This document shows, piece after piece, positions 1 to 8,199 of a stretch of DNA of 14,499 nucleotides. Each line of letters opens with the position of its first letter. Position 1 is the first letter of the stretch. Location of the stretch: positions 1 to 14,499 of the forward strand of contig MU617295.1 of NCBI GenBank assembly GCA_025201705.1, written 5' to 3'. The DNA is from Dissophora ornata. Taxonomy: Eukaryota; Mortierellomycota; Mortierellomycetes; Mortierellales; Mortierellaceae. Both the position numbers and the translations under genes were made by a program. The notes below the pieces were generated by a model. That model saw nothing but the letters and a program-made list of their open reading frames with translations. It did not search any database and was not told the DNA's origin.

Positions 1-46
1 CCCCGCCCCTTCATCATCACACCACCAACACACTTCTCATCGCACC

Positions 47-2745
47 ATGGGTCAAGGTCAGAGCCGACAGCAGGAAGAGGAGGGCTACTTCAAGTTGGAA
101 GTCAGTCAGAAGGACTCGCTCGTCAATAAATACACAGGTGAGTTATTCCCCCCCTCCCCCTCTCCCGTGCGAGGAAGGGTCCTTCGCGGCTCACGTTTTT
201 TATTGAGTTTTATGGTTCCCTTGGGCCGTTATACTTTTCGCTTCCTTTTCCTTTGAGGACATTAAAAAAAAAATGCGGTCAACGGGCGCGCGTTTAAGAA
301 AAGAAACTGCTTGAGGAATATTATTCCTCTAACCAAGGAAAAAAAAAAAACGCGCTGATGGATGAACACCCAAAAGTGTGCAATGTGCCCAAGTGTGGAC
401 AATGAGTGCGAGACGCGGTTGTTGTTGTTTTTTTATGTTTTGGTTTTTTTTGTCTGGGCAAACGCGCATTGTTTGTTCCGGTCAACTTTTTGCAACTCAT
501 TCCGACTCAGGAACTTTTTGAAATGGGAGACTCGTGTCCACTAAAAAAAGAAGCTTGTTGTTCCAACGCTTCTACAATGTTGTAGAACTGGCCTCGGTTG
601 CCAAGGGTGGCAAGGTCCTTAAAACCTCGGACGAATTCTTTGGCGAAGGTTCCCAATTGATCAAGGAGGAAGACGCTATCGAAGACAAGAACCGTGAGAC
701 CGCTCATGGATTCTGGAAGGTATGCCCTAACTTTGTATAACAATTAGTAATAACGCAATGATGGTTGCAACGGTCGTCTGGAAGGGGGGAAGGGGGCTCT
801 ATGATAACCAACTCTATATCTTTTGTCATCTTTTTTTTTCGCGGTTCGTTGTTGCTAGGATGGATGGGAGACTAGGTAAGGAAACAATACCAAAAGGGCG
901 ATGATACCACATTTTCGCGTTGTGGTGCCATAAACGAATAGAAACACCAAGAAGCTGATGTCTTTTATGGCCTACGTCGGCTCTTACACAAACAAACAAA
1001 AATACTTGTAGGAGACATAACAAGAAGACTCACCACAGCGCCACCATTCAGCTCGCCTGCCAGGCAACCATTGCTGGATTTGACATTGATACCTCGTTCT
1101 TTGATGGAAGTCACCCTGCCTACGCATCCGTTGAAGCTTGCCTTATCGTTGAGGGTGCTGAGAACAAAAACGAGGTATCATTTTTTTTTGTCGGGAGTGT
1201 ATAATCAGAAATTATTGGTGTGGACTGATTGTAGTGCTAGCGCCCTAACATGATCTCTTTTCAATCCTACTCGACAGTGGCAGGAAATTTTGCCCAAGGT
1301 GCCTCTGAGCGGCAACTCGCATCACTTTTTTGGAATCAACGGTACGGACGATGCTTTCACTCATGTCAGGCTGAACATGTACCCCGACGGTGGCATTGTA
1401 AGTTTTTATTCCCGTGAACTACTGTATGCTGCACAGGAAGAGGGAAGAGGAAATAAAAATGATCACTGACCCCCAAAAAAAAAAAAAAAATACACCGCCA
1501 CACACACACAGGCTCGTTTCCGCGTTTTTGGAAAGGTCTCTCCCATCTACCCCGACGAGAAGAAAACTTTTGATCTCGCATCCTTGAGCAGCGGAGGCCG
1601 CATTATCAAGACCAGCGAGTATCACTATGGAAACCCCTACAACATCCTCCTCCCTACCGCTAGTCTGAACACCCGTTATGGCTGGCAAACTCCTCGTTCC
1701 CATGTCGAGGGACACCACGACTGGGTGGAGATCAAGTTGGGAGCCACTGGCATCCTGGAATGGATTGAGGTCGATACGACCCACTTCCGCGGCAACAGCC
1801 CTGAGTTTGTCAGCCTGGATGCCTGTCAGAGTGAATACGTAAGCTCTTGCCCCATATGGAGTCATGTATATGATCAAAGAGAATCATGACGTCTGACAAA
1901 ACCGATCCTCTCATTGTTAATGTTTTCCATAGAACAATGTTCAATTCGACCCTGAAGTCAGGTGGGTTAGCCTCTTGAAAAAGTCTGAGGTGGAGGGTGA
2001 CAAGAAGAACACTTATAGCCTCGAGGCAACCGGTGAGGCGTACACACATGTTCGTCTCAACATCTTCCCAGGTAAAAGGGCATCACTTTTTTTTTTTTTT
2101 TTTCTGTTCTCTTCAAAAATATGACGATAGCACAATTTGAGCCTGCAACTCATCCTTCCTACTCTTCTTCTGTTTTCTTTGGTTGAATAAGATGGTGGTA
2201 TCTCCCGTCTGCGCGTGCATGGAGTCCGCGTCCCCGAAGTTATTGCACCCCTCGAACTCCTGGTTGTGGAAGAGGAGGAGGAGGAGGAGGAGCTCATTCA
2301 GTCTGTGGACGATCTCAAGGTGAACGAGTCTGACAAGCCTGACAACATCAAGCCTGTTGTTCCTGACGTGACCACATTATTGTCCGCAGCTGCAAAGTCA
2401 TCGACAAAGTCAAAGGCACAGAAAAAGATTACTGTGGTCGAGACGGAGGTGACAGAGACAGAGACGTTCAAGGATGGAAACAACAACAACAATGTGGTCT
2501 TGACTTCAGAGGTTTCTTCTGTGACAACGTTGGTCGAGGAGGAGGCAGAGCCTGTAAAGAAGACACCTGCGAAGCGGGGACGTGGCAAGGCTGCGGGCAA
2601 TGCAGCTGCGACCACGACCAAGACGGTGAGCAAGAAGAAGACCAAGGGTCGCTCTTCGAGTGTTCTGGATGAGGACGGCGAGACTTTTGAGACGACGACA
2701 ACAACAGCCACGACGGCACCTCGGGCCAAGAAGGCCCGCGAGTGA
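47..2745 (+). CDS. DAL2: Allantoicase (allantoate amidinohydrolase), multi-exon, with long charged C-terminal extension
   Basis: Allantoicase hydrolyses allantoate to ureidoglycolate and urea in purine catabolism. Exons I can place: 47-137, about 554-719, 859-875, 1012-1174, 1278-1397, 1512-1838, 1933-2071, 2192-2745, all with GT-AG borders. The two internal repeats of the family are visible: GGKVLKTSDEFF, DGWETRR and GFDIDTSFFDG in the first; HHDWVEIKLG, EVDTTHFRGN and SLDAC in the second. THVRLN..PDGGI.R.RV occurs at the end of both. The catalytic fold ends near 2250. After it comes a tail of about 158 residues with an eight-Glu run, then Lys/Arg clusters (KKTPAKRGRGK, KKKTKGR, RAKKARE). 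The family is normally about 340-350 residues, while this model reaches about 525. The start at 47 has a good context (caccATGG), but its GTGAGT donor at 138 leaves phase 1, and no acceptor before FYNVVELAS fits that phase. The N-terminus is therefore uncertain. The 5' promoter lies outside the window. Confidence 0.92.
859..875 (+). other. 17-nt microexon of the allantoicase gene
   Basis: Between introns 720-858 and 876-1011 lies a 17-nt exon encoding DGWET plus two bases of an Arg codon, completed at 1012. It is flanked by CTAG and GTAAGG splice sites. DGWETRR is a highly conserved allantoicase motif, and skipping this exon would also shift the frame, so the microexon must be included for a functional enzyme. 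Confidence 0.88.
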
Positions 2746-3146
2746 AGAGAGAGGAGAGAGGATATGACGAGTTGCCTATAGCACTAATAGTTTGATAAGT
2801 GAGCCTTTTGAAAACACGAGTGTAGTTCTTTTTTTTGTTTGAATTCTTGAAATGTTTGAATTGTGCTGTCCTCTGCTCTCCAAACCTGGCGTGACTGTTC
2901 TGCTCATGCGCCCTTTGTGGGGGTGGAGGGGTGTGGGATGAACAGCATGCGATCACCTGTCCACTTTTTCGCATTCGCTTTCAAGGACAAATCAACCCGC
3001 CTGGAGACACCAGACCGCAAGGCCCTTCAACTCATACCCACCATCGAGGCTACAGCGCATCAGACGGTAAAACGAATCGGAATCCCTCCCATTTCAACTC
3101 ACAGCAACCCCCAGACAAAAAGTATCTCACCAGCTTGTCGCGCGTT
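2746..3146. other. Intergenic region, allantoicase to sorting nexin
   Basis: About 400 bp holding the allantoicase 3' end and the promoter and leader of the downstream gene. I see no AATAAA and no clear TATA box. The reading frame of the downstream gene stays open back to an ATG at 2931, but the extra residues are low-complexity and look like untranslated leader read in frame. Confidence 0.6.
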
Positions 3147-5531
3147 ATGACGTCTCCTACCGGTTCGGTCTCTGACCTCTTGGCGACCGGGGCAGGGTCA
3201 GGAACAGGGGCAGGCACCGGCATCAGTCGGAATGACACGACTGCCCTTGATGCCTCCACATTTATCGACCCCTTCTCAGAGTCCAATCCCTTTGCAGACG
3301 ACTCTCTGGAGCCCGTTATCTCACCAATGTTAAAGTCCTCACACTCTCTCAATTTCGGCGAGTACTACCCACACCCTACTACGACCGCTGCTGTTGGTGA
3401 CGATGTTGAAGATGAGTACGAGGAATCTGCGGCTACGGGGTCCTCGTCTTTCTATGGGTCTACCACACTCCCGAAATCCTTTTCGGCCATGAACTTGGCG
3501 GGTGGAGCTGGAGCTGGTCTCGAAGAAATATTAAGGACCGGTAGTCCATTTGAAGAGCAACAAGAGCAACATGACTCGGAAGGCGGTTATCAGTCGAATG
3601 CGAGAGGAAGTGGAGGAAGGCATCAGCGGTGGAGCAGTGTTGATTCTAATCCGCAATACGACAGTGATGAACAACAGTCGGCGAATGAGCAGGCTACAGT
3701 AAGACGTAACGTAGCTGAAGGGCAGTATCGCCCTGAATCAACGCGTTCGCTTGGGTCACAGGTAATGATCCTGACTTTTGTTACATGAAGAATATAGCTC
3801 AATTGTGCTGAATATGAACATACTGCTAATACTTGCTACATGATCCCACTACATAGATGTCATTTAGGCTGCCTGAAAATGGCATATTGCCTTGGTTTGA
3901 GATTACGGTTGGCGAGCCTCAAAAGGTTGGGGATGTGATCAGTCCGCATATTGTCTACAAGGTCCATATCAAGGTAAAGACAGAACCTCACTCCCCGACA
4001 TGTGATGGACGCAGGTTGGTTGGTCCTATTCAAATGGGCGAAAAAGTAGCGTCTAACCTTTTGTGCGCTGTGATCAATTACCAGACCAACTCGACCGCCT
4101 TCAAGTCAAATGATTTCACAGTACAGCGGAGGTACAGAGACTTTTTATGGCTTTACAATCAACTTACAACTCACAATCCAGGAGTCATTGTGCCGCCAGT
4201 GTCGGAGAAACATGCCATCGGACGATTTCAAGACGAGTTTGTAGAGAGTCGTAGGATTGCTTTGGAGAGATGTCTGAGAAAGATGACGGCTCATCCCATG
4301 CTCTACGGGGACCCCGATCTCAAACTATTCCTGGAGAGCGACAGCCTTGTTGCAGAGGTAAGGAACTCGACCCTTTTGTCTTTTTGTTGTTGTGATCTAT
4401 AGCGCGACTGGGTCAGATGCTGATTATTGTTGTCAATTAGATCAAGGAGAAGCGACAGGATAGCTCCAAGGGTTTTATGACCAAGTTTGGAGAGACACTT
4501 TCCAGCGCCACTACATTTACCAAAGTGCACGAGACAGACGAGGTTCGTACAGAAAGGAATTGAATTGGCGGCGATATGGACCCTCATCGCAGGATCAAAG
4601 AATACTAAACGCGTTTACGTTCCTCTCCTGCTCTGCTTATAACCGACTTCAAAAGTGGTTCGAATCTCGTCGCACTCAACTGGATATCCTCGACAGTCAG
4701 CTAAAGTCTCTGTTAAAGGCGATTGAGGCTATTATTAAACAGCGAAAGGACCTTGGCATTGCGTCTGCAGAGTTTGGCGAGAGTATCGTTTCCCTTGCCG
4801 GCACTGAGCTAAACAAGTCCCTCGCGAACTCTTTGCTGATCCTTGGTAACCTTAAAATCAAGATCAAGGAGTTACATGACCGACAGGCGCACATGGATGT
4901 TCTATCGTTGGAACACACTGTGGACGAGTACATCCGGACGATTGGGTCGATCAAGATTGCGTTCATGGCTCGTGCCAAGTTTAATCAGAACATGGTCCAG
5001 GCTCAGAACGATCTCTCAAAGAAAAAGGCCAACTTTGAAAAGATGAACCAACCTAGTCGCAAGACCAAGCCGGAACGTATTCAACAACTTCACCAGGAGA
5101 TCACAGAGGCAGATCAGCGCGTGGACTCTACAAAGAAGGACTTTGAAGAGATCTCAAGTTTGATCCGGCAAGAGTTTGATCGGTTTGATCGAGAGAAAGT
5201 CGAGGATTTTAAGCAGAGTGTGGAAGCCTTCTTGGCAAGCATGGTGAAGCATCAGCGTGAGATTGTGGGTCTTTGGGAGAATTACTTTAAAGCGTTGAAT
5301 GGAGTTGGAGAGAACCAGAGTAGTCAGGTAGAGCAGCAGCATCATCATCATCGCCAGGAGCAAGTGTCTCCAGCACAGGAGAAATCCACGTCCGCCAGGG
5401 CATCGGAAGATGTATCATTTTCGCAGCCCCTTGCGGAGGGATCGTATGCGACCGGAGGAGGAGGAGAGTCTGAGGGGATTCGGACGAGCCGATCGAACGA
5501 TATTTTGTCAGCAAACGAGTGGAACAGTTAG
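3147..5531 (+). CDS. VPS5: Retromer sorting nexin, Vps5/SNX1-type PX-BAR protein
   Basis: Subunit of the membrane-binding dimer of retromer, which binds phosphatidylinositol 3-phosphate on endosomes and recycles cargo to the Golgi. Exons: 3147-3761, 3857-3973, 4085-4357, 4441-4542, 4656-5531, giving 660 residues. Residues 1-205 are disordered and Gly/Ser/Asp-rich with DPF, NPF and PFADD. The PX domain spans about 206-335, with VGDVISPHIVY, then FTVQRRYRDFLWLYNQL carrying the lipid-binding RRYR at about 259-262, PGVIVPPVSEKHAIGRF, FVESRR and DLKLFLESD. From WFESRR (4656) to about 5300 is the coiled-coil BAR domain. The last 70 or so residues are a Gln/His/Ser-rich tail. The intron 3974-4084 is inferred because splicing it restores the normal family spacing and it has a CTAAC branch site near 4053, though it is in frame and stop-free. 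The donor at 4543 is GTTCGT, which is atypical. The ATG at 3147 was chosen because residues encoded upstream show no family resemblance. Vps17 is less likely because the RRYR core is intact. Confidence 0.93.
3974..4084 (+). other. Stop-free intron of length 3n in the PX domain of the sorting nexin
   Basis: A 111-nt segment begins GTAAAG after an AAG codon (phase 0), contains TCTAAC near 4052-4057 and ends in TACCAG. It has no in-frame stop, so retention would insert 37 residues between the first PX strands and FTVQRRYRDF. PX domains of Vps5/SNX1 proteins lack such an insert, so I call it an intron. Confidence 0.8.
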
Positions 5532-5631
5532 AAGTTTGTAGAACGCAGTTGCACAGTATGGCGGTCGTAAGCAACAAGTGGAGTGGGAGGGAGGGACGAG
5601 CGGTTGAGCATACCATTTTGACCCCACAAGA

Positions 5632-5637
5632 AATAAA
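5632..5637 (+). terminator. Poly(A) signal of the sorting nexin gene
   Basis: AATAAA about 100 nt after the stop codon at 5529-5531. Confidence 0.6.
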
Positions 5638-5826
5638 CAGACGCATTAATAATTGTTTGCCAGTATACATATGCGGCGAAGGAAGGATGAGCGAAGCAGT
5701 GGTGGGTGATGGCTATAATAGGGAACGCGGTGTGTGATGATGATATGTCAGTGATGCCAAGGAGTAGTAGTTGAGTGCTGTGATTTGTAAGGGGGGACTA
5801 TTAATGTCGTCATGCTGGCCTCCGCC

Positions 5827-5834
5827 TATAAAAT
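5827..5834 (+). promoter_or_regulatory. TATA box of thioredoxin 1
   Basis: TATAAAAT, 111 bp upstream of the ATG at 5945 and followed by a T/C-rich leader, as expected for a strong constitutive fungal promoter. Confidence 0.7.
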
Positions 5835-5944
5835 GGGGGCAACCGCTTCACTTTTTTTTGTTTTTATTTCACACAAACCTCTCTCCCTCACCCAAAACAA
5901 GCACTTTCCCCACCCCCGAACAACAACACTCACGCATATTCACA

Positions 5945-7038
5945 ATGGTCAGAGTTATCACCTCCACTGCCGAGTACACCGAGCTTATCAACTCGGACAA
6001 GAAGGTCATTGTTGACTTCCACGCCAGCTGGTGCGGGTATGTACTCCACTCTTTTGAACTGATCAGTTTCTTCATCGCGCGCTGCATAGCACAGCAGTGC
6101 GCAGATGTGCTCCATCTGTTTCTTTTTTTTTTTTTTTTTCTGGCCCCGTCAGCGGTGTTGCACAACAGCACAGCAGCAGCACAGCACAACAATGTTATTG
6201 CTTGACTACGCCGCTTCTTTTTTTTATAATCCTCGTACTGGCATGGCATATGGATGGTTTGTGGCAAATTCTTTTTTAGAGTTGGGCGCTCTGCTATAGA
6301 ACGCAACAGAAGGAAATGGAAAAAAGAAAACATGGTCGGGGGCAAAGCCGACTAGTCGTCGATCACAGTCCGCGGGAGGTACGCATGGTGGTTGCAGCAA
6401 AATAAAAAAGCGCGCCATCAACTGCCAACAAAAACCCCCCTCGACCAGCATCTTGCGATAAGGGGGGTGGGGCAGCCGGGAGGGATGTCTTCAGCACGTG
6501 AACCCTATGCGCGCGCGCGGGTGAGAGCATCAGCCGAAACCCGATTACCCTGTGCTTCTAGGCGCTTGCGGGATTTTTCCTTTTCTTGTGCGAAAGAAAA
6601 ACATCGAGGGCGGGGCATCACGGTTGTACAGAGGTCACAGGAAGTGACCCAACCACTTTCCATTCATGCGGATGAAATCAACCCTATTTTTTTTTTTTTT
6701 TTTCTTTCTTTCCCTTGTCCAGGCACTTTTTTGTTCAATCATTTCGACCCAGGTTTCGCATGAAAAAAGTCTTCTAATCGCTCATCCCTCCCTGTCCCTT
6801 ATTTTTTTTTAGCCCCTGCAAGGTCATTGCCCCCAAGTACGAGGAGTTCTCGAAGGAGAACCCCGAAGTCGAGTTTATCAAGGTCGATGTCGATGACCTC
6901 GGTGAGGTCAGCGCACTCGCCGGTGTCCGTGCCATGCCCACCTTCCAGACCTACAAGGGTGGAGTGAAGGTCGGTGAGCTCTTGGGTGCTGATGCCAAGA
7001 AGTTGAAAGCCCTCGTCGAAGAGATCAAGAATATTTGA
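5945..7038 (+). CDS. TRX1: Thioredoxin, canonical WCGPC
   Basis: Small cytosolic disulfide reductase that donates electrons to peroxiredoxins, ribonucleotide reductase and methionine sulfoxide reductases, and is recycled by thioredoxin reductase. Exons 5945-6036 and 6813-7038 give 105 residues, the normal length for the family. Visible landmarks: VIVDFHASWCGPCK with buried Asp24 and redox Cys30/Cys33, KVDVDD, and the cis-proline loop RAMPTF at Pro73. The intron (6037-6812) interrupts the Gly31 codon in phase 2, between GG and C, so the exon joint falls inside the CGPC motif. It is 776 nt long, about seven times longer than the other introns here. The next gene is a tandem paralogue with the identical intron position. 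Confidence 0.97.
6037..6812 (+). other. Very long intron of thioredoxin 1
   Basis: Begins GTATGT and ends in a T-run followed by AG. It holds a CAGCA-rich repeat (about 6164-6190), T-tracts at about 6122-6140 and 6689-6704, a hairpin GTCGG/CCGAC (6335-6339 and 6348-6352), a CACGTG E-box (6495-6500), a C-run/G-run inverted repeat overlapping a G-quadruplex motif, and an inverted repeat GGTCAC/GTGACC (6633-6638 and 6644-6649). A reading frame across 6392-6763 has no recognisable protein features and I do not call it a gene. Confidence 0.9.
6434..6484 (+). other. C-run/G-run hairpin overlapping a G-quadruplex motif, intronic
   Basis: ACCCCCCT (6434-6441) and AGGGGGGT (6461-6468) form a perfect 8-bp inverted repeat with a 19-nt loop. 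The second arm is also the first G-run of a four-run motif at 6462-6484 (G6, G4, G3, G3 with loops of 1, 5 and 1 nt) on the transcribed-sense strand. The two structures would be mutually exclusive in RNA. Folding is inferred from sequence only. Confidence 0.6.
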
Positions 7039-7162
7039 ACTGCCTAGACTTCCCCCCCCCCCTCCTCCCCTTTTTTTTCCTGCTCTTCTCATTGTCGCTA
7101 CACCAAACTATTTTCTCGCCTTGGAGCATTAGACCAAAAAAAAAAAGTCGCACCGATTTGTA

Positions 7163-7168
7163 AATAAA
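7163..7168 (+). terminator. Poly(A) signal of thioredoxin 1
   Basis: AATAAA about 125 nt downstream of the stop codon, inside an A/T-rich stretch. Confidence 0.6.
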
Positions 7169-7482
7169 TCAAACTGAATTATTTGAATAATACGGGCGGG
7201 GTGTTTGGGGGGAAAGCCATGATGATTTTAAGGGTGTATTTAAACTTAGGCCTTTTGCTGCTGTAGAGGTCGTATGAGAATGACCACCACCGGTGATACT
7301 AGTTGTTTTACCAAGGAAGATGATATTTTGTGACCATGCAATTTATTTCGCCATCGCATACTCTCGATGGCGTCAACATCGACCCGCGTCCGTTTCGCGT
7401 GCTGAATTTAGTACTTGCTCAAAAAATTACAGAATCTACGCTGCCTTGCTTTGCTGCGCAGGCTGTCTTTTTTTGTCTCTCA

Positions 7483-7488
7483 TATAAA
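7483..7488 (+). promoter_or_regulatory. TATA box of thioredoxin 2
   Basis: TATAAA 134 bp upstream of the ATG at 7617, followed by pyrimidine-rich leader. Confidence 0.65.
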
Positions 7489-7616
7489 GCGCGTCTCGCG
7501 TCTTTTTGCCTCTCTCTTCAATTGTCTCGTTCACTCTCTCCATCCTTCTTCAAACTTCCTGGTTCACAAACCATATCTTATCCACACCAGTCAGTCCCTC
7601 AATCCCAATCTGAAGG

Positions 7617-8189
7617 ATGGTCAAATCAATTCAGTCTCGAGAAGAGTACGAGGAGATCCTGTCGTCTCAAAAGAAAGTCGTTATCCTTTGGACAGCTCCC
7701 TGGTGCAGGTACCAACCCTCTGCGAAAGATTCGATCCTCCATATATACATCTCCCTTTTCTCTCCACCTCTTCCCCAGGGCACATGGAGGTATTCTAAAC
7801 TTTTGCGACCGAGCGTTCTGTCCATTCATCGCTTCTATAGTCACTGCAAGGCCATTGCACCTAAACTGGACCAATATGAGAAGGAGTATGTGGATCTCAC
7901 ATTCATCAAGGCGGACATTGATGATCTCCCCGTAAGTTTTGTTGTTGTTCTTCTCTCTTCTCTGTGGATAGATTGTATACTCTTTTGGCAACATCACAAT
8001 CAGAACATGTGCAGTGTAATCAACTATCAACTCTGCATTCTATTTCAGGATGTCGCCCAAGATGCGGATATCACAGGCATGCCAACATTCAAGTTCATCG
8101 ACGAAGGTCAATTGAAGGCCCATCTCACAGGTGCCAACGACGCTCAACTTCTTCAAGGGATCAAGAACCTTGCGGCTATCACTCATTGA
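7617..8189 (+). CDS. Divergent thioredoxin paralogue with WCSHC active site
   Basis: Thioredoxin-fold protein of 107 residues from exons 7617-7708, 7841-7931 and 8049-8189. It aligns without gaps to the upstream thioredoxin through most of its length: KKVVILWTAPWC, then KAIAPKLDQYE, FIKADIDDLP and GMPTFKF with cis-Pro73. The first exon is 92 nt in both genes, and the first intron sits in the same codon and phase, so they are tandem duplicates. The active site reads W29-C30-S31-H32-C33: Gly-Pro is replaced by Ser-His, and the buried Asp (Asp24 in the paralogue) is Leu24. A His before the second Cys is typical of oxidising or isomerising thioredoxin-fold proteins such as PDI (CGHC), so its redox role may differ from general disulfide reduction; that is inference. 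Both introns (132 and 117 nt) are multiples of three without stops, so unspliced RNA reads through as 190 residues. Alternative reading as one uninterrupted exon is unlikely because it breaks the fold. Confidence 0.92.
   Translation: MVKSIQSREEYEEILSSQKKVVILWTAPWCRYQPSAKDSILHIYISLFSPPLPQGTWRYSKLLRPSVLSIHRFYSHCKAIAPKLDQYEKEYVDLTFIKADIDDLPVSFVVVLLSSLWIDCILFWQHHNQNMCSVINYQLCILFQDVAQDADITGMPTFKFIDEGQLKAHLTGANDAQLLQGIKNLAAITH
7709..7840 (+). other. Stop-free 3n intron 1 of thioredoxin 2
   Basis: 132 nt, donor GTACCA, acceptor TATAG, phase 2, with no in-frame stop. A stronger-looking acceptor (CCCCAG, ending at 7778) lies inside; its use would leave 62 nt and shift the frame. Confidence 0.75.
7932..8048 (+). 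other. Stop-free 3n intron 2 of thioredoxin 2
   Basis: 117 nt, GTAAGT donor and TTTCAG acceptor, phase 0, no in-frame stop. Being T-rich, it would encode a hydrophobic stretch (VSFVVVLLSSLW...) if retained. Thioredoxin 1 lacks this intron. Confidence 0.85.
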
Positions 8190-8195
8190 TTTATT
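8190..8195 (-). terminator. Poly(A) signal of the GST gene
   Basis: AATAAA on the minus strand, 49 nt past the GST stop and directly adjoining the stop codon of the convergent thioredoxin gene. Cleavage downstream would place the GST 3' end inside the thioredoxin coding region. Confidence 0.55.
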
Positions 8196-8199
8196 TTGA

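Larger units (their letters stand above)
5532..5944. other. Intergenic region, sorting nexin to thioredoxin 1
   Basis: Contains the sorting nexin poly(A) signal, then a TATA box and a pyrimidine/CA-rich leader for the thioredoxin gene. I see no coding segment. Confidence 0.7.
7039..7616. other. Intergenic region between the two thioredoxins
   Basis: Carries the thioredoxin 1 3' end and poly(A) signal, then the thioredoxin 2 promoter with a TATA box and a long CT-rich leader. Open frames crossing it have no recognisable protein features. Confidence 0.7.

Noticed and set aside
313..329. GAGGAATA-T-TATTCCTC near-perfect palindrome in the first allantoicase intron region
   Set aside because: A single 8-bp palindrome in A/T-rich intronic sequence is not enough to call a functional site.
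2298..2974. Long minus-strand open frames opposite the allantoicase tail
   Set aside because: They are shadows of the Glu/Lys/Thr-rich coding sequence: Ser/Val-rich with no motifs.
2931..3146. N-terminal extension of the Vps5-like protein from the upstream ATG
   Set aside because: Open in frame but His/Pro/Arg-rich without resemblance to the family; the ATG at 3147 gives a normal N-terminus. It is most likely 5' leader.
4657..4669. GGTTCGAATCTCG resembles a tRNA box B / T-loop
   Set aside because: It lies inside the Vps5 coding sequence (WFESR), with no matching box A or acceptor stem around it.
6392..6763. 123-codon open frame within the long thioredoxin 1 intron
   Set aside because: It lacks an ATG at its start, is low-complexity, ends in a T-tract-encoded Phe run, and shows no recognisable protein features.
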